Notes: a model not told the origin generated them from the letters alone. A stretch of 64,000 nt of DNA from Thermoproteota archaeon (GCA_030550455.1 JAUQPH010000003.1:9134-73133), one strand, 5' to 3'; numbered from the stretch's first letter, positions 39,945-51,180 are shown. A program made the numbers and translations.

Positions 39945-40439
39945 TTACTTCCTCTCTGCTAGCTTGGAGTCGACTATTAATAGTGCGTGCTTTTGGTCAC
40001 CGATTAGCCTTACTTTCGCAAGTAAGTCACTCGCACTACTTACCTCCTCTACTTGCTCGTCTATGAACCACTTTAAGAAAGACTCGACGACTTTGTTGTT
40101 CTCCTCTCTGGCCTTGTCTACTAAGTAATAGAATCTTTCCGTGTTCTCTACTTCAGCACTGTAGAAGTCCTCGACTGCTTCAAGTACGGAGCTCCAGCTT
40201 TCCTTCGGCTTTGGTACATCGTAGAGAACTACCTTACCACCAATATCGTAAAGAAACTCGTATATCTTCATGGCGTGCCCGAGCTCCTCCCTCGCTTGGA
40301 CTTTAAAGTAGTGAGCAAACCCTTTTAAACCGATACTATCGAAGTAAGCCGACATCGATAAGTACAAGTACGCATTCCTAAGCTCCTGGTTTAACTGCTT
40401 ATTCAAAAGCTCCTCAAGCTTAGCACTCAGTAACACCAT
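39945..40439 (-). CDS. Ferritin
   Basis: LNKQLNQELRNAYLYLSMSAYF...AHYFKVQAREELGHAMKIYEFL. Confidence 0.95.
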   Translation of the reverse strand: MVLLSAKLEELLNKQLNQELRNAYLYLSMSAYFDSIGLKGFAHYFKVQAREELGHAMKIYEFLYDIGGKVVLYDVPKPKESWSSVLEAVEDFYSAEVENTERFYYLVDKAREENNKVVESFLKWFIDEQVEEVSSASDLLAKVRLIGDQKHALLIVDSKLAERK

Positions 40440-40745
40440 TTTCGAACCCTAACTAACTTATTGATGTCTGTCAATTTAAATCCGTAGGTTTCCTTCCTAT
40501 GTGGTTAGAAATATTCACACGATGTGTAGGTGGAAAATATAAGCCGTGTTGCGACGCTAAATTACCCCTATTCTAAGTCTTTAGTTCGTGATTTACTAGT
40601 GCTAGATGTAGCTTATTAACTCTATCAGGATTTGAGTAAATGAAGTCTTTAATTGCGGTAGTAGCTTGCGGAAAGAAGGTAGGAGTAGAGAAAACTTGCT
40701 GAGTTTTTCGTGATGAAGTTAAGAGCTGGGCTGTAAACCTCGTTG

Positions 40746-41795
40746 TTAATATATAAAGCTCTGAAGCTCCTTTATAAATCTATCGGGTTTTTCTATAAAC
40801 GGTGTATGACCCGCTCCATCTATTAACACTTTCTTAATGGTTCCCCCTCTTGACTCATACTCCCTTAGAAACACCTCGATCTGCCTAACCATAGGCTGAG
40901 GTGGAAATACTTCTTGACCGGGATATCCCGGTATGAAGCCCATCGCTCCTAGAACAGCTAGGTCTAGTAGTGACATATCTGAGACTATCACATCTTTACT
41001 ACCGTGAATCCAGAGAACAGGTGGCTTTAATGAAGCTTTAACCACAGGATATAGGTTCATATACTTCGGGGACATAGCGTTGAGAACTCCTCTAGTGCCG
41101 GGTGCTACGTAAGGCCAGTTCGGGCTCTCCACGTAGTCTCCGGGGTAGTTATCTACGCCTACTTCTACACTGAATAGCATATCTAAGAGCTTCTTTTGAA
41201 GTTTTTCGTTGATTACGAAGTCGTCGGCGAATAGCGACTTAACAGCGTTTACTGGAGCTGAAGGGTGGTCTACTCCTGTGTACTTAGCTTTCAGCAAGTT
41301 AACGAAATCGGGGTTATACCTCAGAACTAGCCCAGCACCAGAGCCGGCATAGTCACTATAGCATGGTGTTCCGAATTCGTCCTTAGTCCCCCCATACCCG
41401 TATGGAGAGACGGGATCTACGAGTACTACTTTCTCGATTCTAACACTACTAGGAGCATCAAGTAGCGCCTGAAGGACTACACCACCACCCATACTGTGTC
41501 CCACCATAACGTAGCCTTTATAGCCAAGTCTAGAGAGAAGCTCGAGTAGATCATCTGAAAAATCTCTCAGACCTCTCGTAGCGTCAACAGGAGCCCTCCC
41601 ACTGTCTCCAAAACCCCTAAGATCCGGTGCGACTACATCAAAGTCTTCCTGAACGGAGCTCATAATATCCTCCCATATCGCAGAGGAAGACAGATTTCCA
41701 TGAACGAGTACTACAGCTTTAGAAGACTTCCTACTCAGAAGCCTAAAGCTCATCTCAACATTTTTAAGCTTTACCCGACGGATTTGGAGGGACAT
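40746..41795 (-). CDS. Alpha/beta hydrolase
   Basis: VLVHGNLSSSAIWED, VGHSMGGGV, IDGAGHTPFIEKPDRF. Confidence 0.9.
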   Translation of the reverse strand: MSLQIRRVKLKNVEMSFRLLSRKSSKAVVLVHGNLSSSAIWEDIMSSVQEDFDVVAPDLRGFGDSGRAPVDATRGLRDFSDDLLELLSRLGYKGYVMVGHSMGGGVVLQALLDAPSSVRIEKVVLVDPVSPYGYGGTKDEFGTPCYSDYAGSGAGLVLRYNPDFVNLLKAKYTGVDHPSAPVNAVKSLFADDFVINEKLQKKLLDMLFSVEVGVDNYPGDYVESPNWPYVAPGTRGVLNAMSPKYMNLYPVVKASLKPPVLWIHGSKDVIVSDMSLLDLAVLGAMGFIPGYPGQEVFPPQPMVRQIEVFLREYESRGGTIKKVLIDGAGHTPFIEKPDRFIKELQSFIY

Positions 41796-42250
41796 CTAAG
41801 AACCCTCAATTACATTTAAAACAGAAAATTAAAACTCGGAATAAACATATGTTAAAGTGTTAAAGAATAATACAAGACATACGGTATTACTTGCTTAAAT
41901 CACCTCACGCTCTAATTTATTCCACGGAGCCTGAATTAGACTCGCGAGTTCGCACACTACCGCGATTCCACAAAAGTAGATTTAGTGAACACACATCCAC
42001 ACTCTTGATTACGTTTTCATACCGACAATAGCTAACGACGATCCGAGTATTGTAGATCTTCGTAGGCGTGGTTCTGAGCTCTTAGAGAGCACGTTAGACT
42101 TTTGAGAATGAGTGTTTAAAGGAGTAAGCTTCAGTGTGCTTAGGAGCCAATATTGATTACGTAATTACCGACGTGGAACGGGTCTGAGTCTCGTTTTATA
42201 TGCGCCTACTCTCGAGGTTACCTATAGAGTCTTTTCTCTATGGAGGTTTT

Positions 42251-42448
42251 AAGCAGTTTTAGTCACTATAGATATCTAGAAGATGCGTTCTGCTTCAATG
42301 TCGACCGGGTAATCATCGGAGGCGAGAGGATGCATCTACCCCTCGAGGTGGGCTCTGTGGTACCCGCTGGTGTACTCCCGATGACCCTGCGGTAGGTGAG
42401 CAGGTGCTGAGGTAGAAGCCCGTGAACAACGCGGCAACCACACTTCTA
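42251..42448 (+). mobile_element. TnpB 3'-end relic (copy R4)
   Basis: Homologous to R2; right end hairpin shortened to CCGTG-AACAA-CGCGG-CAACCAC. Confidence 0.55.
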
Positions 42449-42519
42449 GCTACGACACTTAGAGTTTTAACCTGCGTGTTGCGTATTTGTTGCGGTATTT
42501 GTTATGTATTAGAGTTTGG

Positions 42520-43503
42520 TTAGTCGACGTGGTCTTTTACAGGCTCTCCTCCTGGCTCTACATGTACTGTTGCTTCGTACCCTAACTTACTCCTTACAGC
42601 ATTCTCAATTTTTGTTGCTACTTCATGTGCCTCTCGTAGTGATGTTCCACCAGGCAACTCTATATGTAGTGTTACTTCCACGTGGTTTCCGTATTTATGG
42701 AAGTGTATGTGGTGAATTCTCCTAACATCAGAGTGGGCCTCTCGAACTGTTTCCACGAGTTTATCTAGTTCTATTCGGCTCGGAGACTTCCCGAGTAGCT
42801 CTGACGAACTCTCATAGACGATTTTAGCTGCCGTCAAGAAGATTAGTGCTGAGACGGCCATCCCCAATACCGCATCAATCCACCAGTAGTCTCTACCGGC
42901 ATATATAGCTACTGACAGTAGACCGGTAGCTATAGCGTCACTAGCGTGATGCCAAGCATCAGCAACTATCGGCTGACTCTCGTGTTTTCGACCCAACCTA
43001 TAAGCCCAGAGACCCAGGGCGGCTTTAAAGACCGTTGAAGCAACCAGCACTACTACAAGTAAGTCTGAGTACTCTAGTGGAACACCAGCTAAGAGCTTCT
43101 CGTAGCTAGATATCGTGAAGTGGTATGCGGCGACACCGAGTAGTACACCGATGATTAGACCCCCTACTGTTTCAGCTCTACCGTGTCCAAACGGGTGCTC
43201 TCTATCAGCAGGCTTGTCAGCCACCCTATACCCTACAATGAGAACGACTGAGGTAAGAGAATCAGAAAAAGTGTGAAAAGCATCGGCAATAACAGCCACA
43301 GAGTTGAACACCAGACCGGTGAAGTACTTAACCAAGAACAGAAGTAAGTTAACCAAAGTAGATACGAAACCCTCTAGGTAAGCAGTTCTCTTCTTCAAGA
43401 CCCAAGAGGAGCACACCCCCCATCGCCTATCCTTCTTATACTTCAACGCCTTTAAGTACAGATAACCTACATATTCTTCAACATCGCGTAATGCACAAAA
43501 CAT
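42520..43503 (-). CDS. Cation diffusion facilitator (CDF) transporter
   Basis: SVAVIADAFHTFSDSLTSVV, EHPFGHGRAET, ADAWHHASDAIAT. Confidence 0.94.
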   Translation of the reverse strand: MFCALRDVEEYVGYLYLKALKYKKDRRWGVCSSWVLKKRTAYLEGFVSTLVNLLLFLVKYFTGLVFNSVAVIADAFHTFSDSLTSVVLIVGYRVADKPADREHPFGHGRAETVGGLIIGVLLGVAAYHFTISSYEKLLAGVPLEYSDLLVVVLVASTVFKAALGLWAYRLGRKHESQPIVADAWHHASDAIATGLLSVAIYAGRDYWWIDAVLGMAVSALIFLTAAKIVYESSSELLGKSPSRIELDKLVETVREAHSDVRRIHHIHFHKYGNHVEVTLHIELPGGTSLREAHEVATKIENAVRSKLGYEATVHVEPGGEPVKDHVD

Positions 43504-43610
43504 TAGTGTCTTTTATCTCCTTAGAGGGCTTTAGTTAGCCTGCGTTTATTTACATAAACATTTAACATGGCTTTGCGATCATCGTTTAAGTTTTAAAGCT
43601 TAAAAAGTGC

Positions 43611-45587
43611 TTGCCGCATTATTTACTGGTGTTTACAACGAATATCGGTAAGGTATTCAATAGAGTGGCAGTAACCTCAGTTCTATTACTGATCCTCACG
43701 GCATCAGTAATGCCAGCCGTACTCTTGGGACAGATAGAAGAAACGTTAGTGGTAGCTTCGATGAAGTACATTAAGAATCCTAACCCGCTAAAAGAGGAGA
43801 CTTGGTATGATTGGTGGCTTAACTTAGTTACCTACGATAGGCTCTTTAGAGAGGGACCAGACCTAGATCCACACCCCTGGCTTTGCTCATACTACGAGCA
43901 CAGCAATGACGGTCTCGTCTGGACCTTTAGGCTCGTCGAAGGTGCTTACTGGCACGACGGTAACCCGATCACGTCTGAAGACTTAGTGTTCACAATAGAG
44001 TTCTACAAGAGGTACAAACCTCCCTCATGGTATCCTTCGGTAGAATTCATCGATAGGGTCGAAGCCCTCGATAAATACACCGTCAGACTGTATCTATCGA
44101 GATTTAACGCATGGATCCTCAGGACCTTCGGGTACATGATAATACTGCCCAAGCACGTATGGTCACACGTAGCTGAAGTCTTCGACGACCCAACCTTCTT
44201 CAACCCGCTCAGCCCAGGTGACGTAGAAAAGGTAATGAGTAGAATAGAGGCTGGAGAACCGAAGGATGTTTCATCGAAGACGAAGGACTTCGTCAGTAGG
44301 TACGGTCACCTCAGAATAGGGTCCGGACCCTACGTACTGACTAGGTGGGTCGAGGGAGAGCTCCTAGACTTAGTAAGGCACCCAAAGTACTTCAAGGCGG
44401 GCTTTCCGAGAGCTGCTAGACTCATATTTAAGGTTTACGCAACAGACGAAGCGCAGTACTTGGCGGTTAAGAAAGGAGACGCTCACATAATGATGTGGAC
44501 GGCACCGTACGCTGTTTTAGATGAGGCAATGCGAGACCCTAACCTCGTAGTCCCGAAGAGTCCGGACGTATATGTAGGGTTCTTAGGGTTCAACATGAGG
44601 GACCCGATTACTGGGAACAAGAACTTCAGGAAGGCCGTTGCTTACGCTTTAGATAAGAACTTCGTAATCAATACGCTCATGCTAGGCTTCGCAGAAAAAG
44701 TTTACACCTTTGTTCACCCAGGTCTTACGTTCTGGGTAAACCTAGAGGTACCAAGATACGACTTCGACCTGTCTATGGCGGCCAGACTTCTCGACGATGC
44801 AGGGTTCAAAGACGTCGATAGAGATGGGTGGAGAGAGTCTCCAGCTGGAGAGAAGTTCGAGGTCACAATATATACACCGGAGTACGACCCGGTTAGAGTA
44901 AGAATAGGAGACATTCTAGTCGAGAACTTAGGCAAGATAGGTGTTAGAGCTAAGAACGTGCCTCTAGACTTCGATACGATGGTTGATTACGTCTACAACC
45001 AGCTTAAGTTCCAAATATATATAATAGAGAACGATGCGAACTTCATGCCATGGTACTACTCGTCTTTTTACGTAGAGGAGCAGGCTGTACCTGGAGGAAA
45101 CAACCCGTGGGGCTTCGTTAATAAGGAGTTCGAGGACATTCTGAGGAAAGCTGAGGCCGAGCCCAGTGATACAGCTAGAGCAGACCTCTACAAGCGCTTA
45201 CAACTCATACTAGCCGAGGAGCTACCGATACTACCCATATACGTTAGGTACTGGATACAGGTATACAGAAGAGAGCTATCCGGTGTAGTAGACATGCCCG
45301 GTGGAGCACTAAACTTCTGGACTCTAATAAACGGAAACTTTAGGGGGCTCGCAGCAGAGCTTCCATACACTGTACTACAACCACCTGTAACGACAGTACC
45401 TACACCACTAGCCACTGTTACGATTGTTCAGACGACCCCCATTACGGTCACTTCTCCAGTGTGGGTAACCTATACCGCTAGGGTGGAGGTGCCCTATACG
45501 CCACCAGAGTTGGTAGTCGCTGCCGTAGTAGCTGTTGTAGCAGTGGGAGTACTAATGTTCTTACTAGGCAGGAGGTACGGTAAGTAG
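43611..45587 (+). CDS. ABC transporter substrate-binding protein (family 5, dipeptide/oligopeptide), C-terminal TM anchor
   Basis: DGLVWTFRLVEGAYWHDGNPITSEDLVFTIEFYK; Thr/Pro-rich linker then TM. Confidence 0.92.
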   Translation: MPHYLLVFTTNIGKVFNRVAVTSVLLLILTASVMPAVLLGQIEETLVVASMKYIKNPNPLKEETWYDWWLNLVTYDRLFREGPDLDPHPWLCSYYEHSNDGLVWTFRLVEGAYWHDGNPITSEDLVFTIEFYKRYKPPSWYPSVEFIDRVEALDKYTVRLYLSRFNAWILRTFGYMIILPKHVWSHVAEVFDDPTFFNPLSPGDVEKVMSRIEAGEPKDVSSKTKDFVSRYGHLRIGSGPYVLTRWVEGELLDLVRHPKYFKAGFPRAARLIFKVYATDEAQYLAVKKGDAHIMMWTAPYAVLDEAMRDPNLVVPKSPDVYVGFLGFNMRDPITGNKNFRKAVAYALDKNFVINTLMLGFAEKVYTFVHPGLTFWVNLEVPRYDFDLSMAARLLDDAGFKDVDRDGWRESPAGEKFEVTIYTPEYDPVRVRIGDILVENLGKIGVRAKNVPLDFDTMVDYVYNQLKFQIYIIENDANFMPWYYSSFYVEEQAVPGGNNPWGFVNKEFEDILRKAEAEPSDTARADLYKRLQLILAEELPILPIYVRYWIQVYRRELSGVVDMPGGALNFWTLINGNFRGLAAELPYTVLQPPVTTVPTPLATVTIVQTTPITVTSPVWVTYTARVEVPYTPPELVVAAVVAVVAVGVLMFLLGRRYGK

Positions 45588-45617
45588 GTAAATGAGTGTA
45601 GTATCTAGGGTATCTAG

Positions 45618-46604
45618 GTGACTGCAGTGAGTCTGCCTAGGTATGCTGCTGCGAGAGCTCTCCAAACCTTAGTATCCTTTTTTATTTTGATAAGCATAGC
45701 TTTCTTCCTCTTTAGGGCCATGCCCGGAGACCCTACGGCCTTCCTACTCGAAAGTCCTAGAATACACCCTCAGACTAGGGAGCTCCTCAAGCAGAGGCTT
45801 GGGCTTGATAGACCTCTCTACGAGCAGTTCTTTGTCTACATAGCCAACGTGCTCACCGGTGAACTTGGCTACTCGCTTTACTACGGCAGACCCGTAACCG
45901 AGATAATGTTCGGTAGGAGGATGATCAACACGTTAGTCCTCGTCGGTTCATCTACTTTTGCGGCGATAGCTTTAGGGCTCTTGATGGCTCTCACCTCAGT
46001 TAGAAAGTACGGCTCTAAGTTGGACTCCTCTCTAACTACTTTCTCTTTAGTTACTTACTCCATACCGACGTTCTGGCTCGGCATGATCTTCATAATGCTG
46101 TTTTCAGTAAACCTTCGTTTATTCCCTGTTGGTGGAACCATTACAGCTACGAGAGTACATGAGGGGTTTCTGGATCTAGCACTCGACTACTTGTGGCACA
46201 TGGTTTTACCGTTTACAGTTCTAACACTCATCCAGATAGGCTATAACTACCTAATAGTGAGAAACTCTATGCTATCTCTAATTCAGGAAGACTTCGTCTA
46301 CGTAGCTAGGGCCAAGGGGTTGAGCGAGGACGCTGTGATAAGGAGGCATGTATTCAGAGCAGCCATCCCACCTTTCGCAACTATAGTAGGTCTACAGCTA
46401 GCTGGAGTATTTACGGGCGCGGTGATGACCGAGACGGTGTTCTCTTGGGAGGGGCTCGGTAGGCTGATGTACGAAGCTGTCTCAACTAGAGACTACCCAC
46501 TTCTGCAGGGGTTCTTCATATTAATACTTGCGGCCTTCTTAGTCACGAACTACTTAGTTGACCTGCTATACGCGTACCTAGACCCTCGGGTGAGGCTTAA
46601 GTGA
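45618..46604 (+). CDS. ABC transporter permease, DppB-like
   Basis: GDPTAFLLESPRIHPQTRELLKQRLGLDRPLYEQF, EDFVYVARAKGLSEDAV. Confidence 0.93.
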   Translation: MTAVSLPRYAAARALQTLVSFFILISIAFFLFRAMPGDPTAFLLESPRIHPQTRELLKQRLGLDRPLYEQFFVYIANVLTGELGYSLYYGRPVTEIMFGRRMINTLVLVGSSTFAAIALGLLMALTSVRKYGSKLDSSLTTFSLVTYSIPTFWLGMIFIMLFSVNLRLFPVGGTITATRVHEGFLDLALDYLWHMVLPFTVLTLIQIGYNYLIVRNSMLSLIQEDFVYVARAKGLSEDAVIRRHVFRAAIPPFATIVGLQLAGVFTGAVMTETVFSWEGLGRLMYEAVSTRDYPLLQGFFILILAAFLVTNYLVDLLYAYLDPRVRLK

Positions 46605-47446
46605 GTTCTTGGGGAACCCTGAGGCTGTTCTTAAGAAACCCTTACGGCAGGTTCGGCACCCTTCTGCTATTGGGTCTCGTGGTAGTCGCTGGTGTTGGAC
46701 CCATCTTAACCCCTTATGGGGTCTGGCAGTACGGCGTATGTAAACCGTTTGAGAGACCGTCTATATCGCACCCGTTTGGATGTGATGAGATAGGTAGAGA
46801 CCTCCTCACGCTTTTTCTAAGTGGAGCTAGAGTATCTCTCTTTGTAGGCTTTGTAGCAGCTTTCCTCTCGACTCTCCTCGGGGCTCTAGTCGGGTTGTTT
46901 GGAGGCTACTTCGGTGGTCTCCTCGACGCCGTCATCATGAGAGTGGTTGACGCCCTCCTCGCTATACCAAGTCTAGTCCTCATGATAATCTTCGCAGCCG
47001 TTCTAGGTCCTGGGCTTTTCAACGTAATATTTGTAATAACCGTTCTCTCATGGCCTCCAGTGTCAAGGGTGGTTAGGTCCCAAGTCCTTTCAATAAAGGA
47101 GTACCCGCACGTGGAGGCCGCTAGAGCTTGCGGAGCCAGCTCTATGAGAATACTCTTCAAACACATCGCCCCTGCTACCACCCCCCTAGTTGTGGCGAAC
47201 ATGATTCTTCAGATCTCTAATGCTATAATCGCTGAAGCCGCACTTGGATTCCTAGGGCTTGGAGACCCGAGGATACCGTCTTGGGGAGGGATACTGAGGT
47301 TCGCTTTCAGAATGGGTGCTATGTCAGCTGGTTACTGGTGGTACGTAGTACCCCCCGGTCTCGGAATAGTTCTAGCAGTACTCTCGGTTACGTTCATAAG
47401 CTACGCACTAGACGAGATAGTAAACCCGAGACTCAGAAAGTACTAG
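46601..47446 (+). CDS. ABC transporter permease, DppC-like
   Basis: HPFGCDEIGRDLLTLFLSGARVSLFVG, EAARACGASSMRILFKHIAP. Confidence 0.93.
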   Translation: MSSWGTLRLFLRNPYGRFGTLLLLGLVVVAGVGPILTPYGVWQYGVCKPFERPSISHPFGCDEIGRDLLTLFLSGARVSLFVGFVAAFLSTLLGALVGLFGGYFGGLLDAVIMRVVDALLAIPSLVLMIIFAAVLGPGLFNVIFVITVLSWPPVSRVVRSQVLSIKEYPHVEAARACGASSMRILFKHIAPATTPLVVANMILQISNAIIAEAALGFLGLGDPRIPSWGGILRFAFRMGAMSAGYWWYVVPPGLGIVLAVLSVTFISYALDEIVNPRLRKY

Positions 47447-47497
47447 GAGGAGAGTGGGCTATTTAACCCTCTCCTAACTATATTCGCGGGTTATAGC

Positions 47498-48871
47498 TTG
47501 GAGGAGTTACTCGCTAAGCTCAAGAGCTACGTGTCCAACCGCAGAGACTACCTAGTCGAAGAAGTTCGAAAGCTCATCAGGATGCCCAGCATCTCCGGTA
47601 CTGGTGAGGGCATACAGGAAACCGCGGGATTCTTGAGGGACTGGATAAGGGAAAGGCTAGGTAGTGAAGCAGTATTACTGAGCTACGGAGGGCATCCGAT
47701 AGTATACGGGAGAGTACGCTCCAGAGGGTTAAGCAGGGTCGTGATCTACAATATGTACGATGTCCAGCCCCCGGACCCGCTTAGTGAGTGGGACTACCCA
47801 CCGTTTGAGGCTGCTATCGCTGGCGGCAAGATAGTGGGTAGAGGAGCTTATAACACGAAGGCCGGGCTTATGTGCTCTCTACTCGGCGTAGAGGCCGTTA
47901 AGGAGGTAGTCGGCGACATACCGGTTGAAGTAGTATTCGTGCTAGAGGGTGAGGAAGAGATTGGTAGCCTCTCGATGCCTAAGTTCATTGAGGATAAAGG
48001 CAGTGAATTGGTGGGCTCAGACTTTGTCTACTTCGCCTACCCCTCAGAGGACATCCCGGGGAAGCCTACGATAGAGTTAGGAAACAAAGGAATAGTCTTC
48101 GTAGAACTTAGAGTTAGGACAAGCCGCTACGATGCGCACAGCAGCCTCGGCTCCGGGCTAGTGAACCCGGCTGCTGTACTAGCTAGAGTTGCCTTCGAGC
48201 TCTTAGACCCTCTAGCTGGCCCCAAGCTCGGGTGGCTAGAGTCTAAGGCAGTTACTCCCACTGAGGAGGACCTAAAGTACTTAGAGGACATCATGGAGGC
48301 CTGCCCATTGAGTAGAGTCGTAGAGGAGTACGGGATCTACAGGACTTTGCTAACCGGTAGGGACTGGTACATCAAGGTGTTCTTTAGACCCTCCGTCAAC
48401 ATAGACGGGTTTGCCTCGGGTTACGTGGGTCCCGGTACGAAGACCATAACTCCGGCGGAGGCCGTCATGAGGCTAGACTTCAGACTCGTCCCAAACATAG
48501 AGCCTGAGGACGCTATCTCTTACTTAAACGAAGTCCTGGAGAAACTCAAAGTAAAGGACTTGGTCGAAGTCAGAGTGCATGACTCGTACACGTGGAGTAA
48601 GACTGACCCCAGACACCCCGCAGTCAGAACAGCCGTCGAGACGTACTCAATGATGGGGTTAAAGCCCTACTTAATCCCCATGATGCCGGGCTCGGCACCC
48701 TCTTACCTCTTCACTAGAGTACTGAAGCTACCAATGATCTCGACGGGACCGGGTCACGGCGGGAGGGCTCACGCACCTAATGAGTATATAACCGTAGACA
48801 CCGTACCGAACTTAACCCTGTACACCGCTTTGCTGATAGTGAAAACAGCTCTCAAGAGCGGGAGCAGTTAA
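47498..48871 (+). CDS. M20 family peptidase/dipeptidase
   Basis: VVIYNMYDVQPPDPLSEWDYPPFEAAI, GEEEIGS, GPGHGGRAHAPNEYITVD. Confidence 0.92.
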   Translation: MEELLAKLKSYVSNRRDYLVEEVRKLIRMPSISGTGEGIQETAGFLRDWIRERLGSEAVLLSYGGHPIVYGRVRSRGLSRVVIYNMYDVQPPDPLSEWDYPPFEAAIAGGKIVGRGAYNTKAGLMCSLLGVEAVKEVVGDIPVEVVFVLEGEEEIGSLSMPKFIEDKGSELVGSDFVYFAYPSEDIPGKPTIELGNKGIVFVELRVRTSRYDAHSSLGSGLVNPAAVLARVAFELLDPLAGPKLGWLESKAVTPTEEDLKYLEDIMEACPLSRVVEEYGIYRTLLTGRDWYIKVFFRPSVNIDGFASGYVGPGTKTITPAEAVMRLDFRLVPNIEPEDAISYLNEVLEKLKVKDLVEVRVHDSYTWSKTDPRHPAVRTAVETYSMMGLKPYLIPMMPGSAPSYLFTRVLKLPMISTGPGHGGRAHAPNEYITVDTVPNLTLYTALLIVKTALKSGSS

Positions 48872-48893
48872 AGATTTTGAAGCGTTTACTGCT

Positions 48894-49253
48894 TCACGAA
48901 CTAGACCTCTTTCTAACTAACTCGAGGACTACAGCTAGGATAGCCCACAAAGCTATCCCTCCTATTACCATAACGAGTCCGAGCAGGGAGCTGCCGAGAG
49001 GGTCTTCGAGTACCTCGAGAGGCACGAACTCTCCCCCTTCTATGTAACTCCACACCCAGTCAACAAGCACCATTAGTGTCGCAGCCCAGAGTATTAGTAA
49101 CAAGTACTTTGAGACCTCTTTTCTACTGAAGTAGACTGCTGTAGCTGCTACTGAGGCAGACAGGAGAGCTACTAGCCACATGCTAGTGCACCAAAATATT
49201 GAAGTTAGTGCATATATAAACCCCCTACCAGAGTATAGTGGGAGATAAGACAT
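48894..49253 (-). CDS. Hypothetical membrane protein
   Basis: 119 aa, three predicted TM segments; divergent from the next ORF. Confidence 0.5.
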   Translation of the reverse strand: MSYLPLYSGRGFIYALTSIFWCTSMWLVALLSASVAATAVYFSRKEVSKYLLLILWAATLMVLVDWVWSYIEGGEFVPLEVLEDPLGSSLLGLVMVIGGIALWAILAVVLELVRKRSSS

Positions 49254-49605
49254 GGCCTGCTTCCTAGCTCCACTAGTTGCTGCTGGAATAGTAACAGTAG
49301 TTCAGAGACTGGCTAAGACAGCAGGTGAGAAGCTGGAGTTAGGAATACTGAGCACGATCCTCTGGGGAGGCTCCATACTTTTGGCCATAGAACATGCGTG
49401 GCACGGTGAAATAGTCCCGTACCCGCCGTTTTTAACCGCCATGTATAGTCCAGCAGACCTTGTCACAGTATTACATGAAATCTCGACAGCAGGAGTAAGC
49501 ATGGTGTTAGCCTCACTGGGGATGTGGGGTGGTATTCTCTCCTTTAACAAGTTACTCGCCCATAGAAAAAGCTCTCGGTTATTGAAGACTTTTAGTGTGA
49601 GCTAA
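49252..49605 (+). CDS. Hypothetical membrane protein
   Basis: 117 aa, about three hydrophobic segments. Confidence 0.5.
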   Translation: MACFLAPLVAAGIVTVVQRLAKTAGEKLELGILSTILWGGSILLAIEHAWHGEIVPYPPFLTAMYSPADLVTVLHEISTAGVSMVLASLGMWGGILSFNKLLAHRKSSRLLKTFSVS

Positions 49606-50021
49606 CCGATTATCTGTTTCCAGCTTTTTCTACTTCTTGTCTATCTATTTTACTAGATATCCGGGACCCGTGCTCTGTTCCTAGCGCATGGACTAGCATA
49701 ACCCCCTTCCTCTTTTCTCCGGGCAGTACTCTGCTACAACATCCTTTCTCTAGTATAAAATCTAGCCCCTCGACTCATACTCCTAATTAATCCCTTACGC
49801 TTACTAGGAGGTAGTGTGGAGGGCTTCTCTACAATCCTAGCATCCTAAGGATTATTTTTGATTGATCCCAGTACTAACTAGACCATTAGTTGGACCACTA
49901 GTTGCGCTGTGAGATACTCACTATACCACCTGACTGAAGATCCGCTGAGTCGGGGTCCCAGTGTAAGATATACTTTATTTTAGATCAGTATTCGAACAGC
50001 GTATGAGGGGTGTGTTAGATC

Positions 50022-50795
50022 GTGAACGCTAGAGCCCTCGCTTTAGCATGCCTTTTGTTAGTCATCGGGGCGCTAATTGGTTACAGCATTAGTGCCTCAA
50101 AGCCTCCTGTTTACCACACAGTTACGGCAACGCTCTTGAGTACAACTACGAAGACTCTCGAGCTTTTTATTACGTTAATACAGACGTTACCTACGACGAT
50201 TACGGGGACTGCTGAAAGAACTGCGACCTGGGTCTCGACTGTTACCACTACGAGGGCCGTTACAACGATTTCCACAACCACTTTTACAACGACATACGTA
50301 GTCACGAAGCCGGTTACTGTAACTGTTGCCGTAGGCGTAGACTTACTCGTGGACAAGGACTACTATTACGCTTTATTGAGCTTCTTGAGTAGGGCCAACA
50401 GGAGTATCTACATAATTATGTACGCCGTGAAGTACGATCCTAGCGAACCAGACGATCCCGTGAACATCTTGCTGTACACAGTTGTCAACGCCTACAAGCG
50501 GGGCCTCGATGTGAAGGTTCTCGTCGACGACGTGACTTTCAGTAGCTATAGTGAAACGATAGATTACCTAAAGAGTAGTGGAGTGCCCATAAGACTCGAC
50601 AAGAGTAAGTCTATAACTACTCACGCAAAGTTAGTTATAGTCGATGATCGATACGTGTTTGTTGGCAGTCATAACTGGACCGAAAGTGCCCTAATCCACA
50701 ATCACGAGGTATCGGTACTCATAGTATCGGACACCGTTGCTCAACAGGTCGAGGAATACTTCAACATGTTATGGAGTGAGGGAAGAGCGATCTAG
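50022..50795 (+). CDS. Secreted/anchored phospholipase D-like nuclease with Thr-rich stalk
   Basis: Signal/TM, Thr-rich linker, HKD motif HAKLVIVDDRYVFVGSHNWTESA. Confidence 0.88.
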   Translation: MNARALALACLLLVIGALIGYSISASKPPVYHTVTATLLSTTTKTLELFITLIQTLPTTITGTAERTATWVSTVTTTRAVTTISTTTFTTTYVVTKPVTVTVAVGVDLLVDKDYYYALLSFLSRANRSIYIIMYAVKYDPSEPDDPVNILLYTVVNAYKRGLDVKVLVDDVTFSSYSETIDYLKSSGVPIRLDKSKSITTHAKLVIVDDRYVFVGSHNWTESALIHNHEVSVLIVSDTVAQQVEEYFNMLWSEGRAI

Positions 50796-51180
50796 CTGAG
50801 GAGTTCATCCTCATACTAGGCTTGGGCTTATTCTCATAGTGTTGCCTTACTCAATTCATCCGCATTAGCCACGGGTACGAGCACCATAGATGGTCGATGA
50901 CATCCGCGATCCAGATATCCTGGGTACCCAAGAGACGAGTTCACACTGGATATCGCACTCCTACTGGAATCACACATATCGTTGCTAGAAGTTATAGGCA
51001 GAATACGCTGTCTCGAACCACTACTCCTTACTGAAGCTCTAGCCGTATTATGACACCTTCGCACACGTAGTATTAAAAGCATTAAGTATCTCGAAGTTTG
51101 CGTCCCGGCTGATCGGTATACCTGCTTTCCATCCGGTCGCAGTATGTGAAGTTAGTTAATTTAGTGTTTTTACTACTGTC

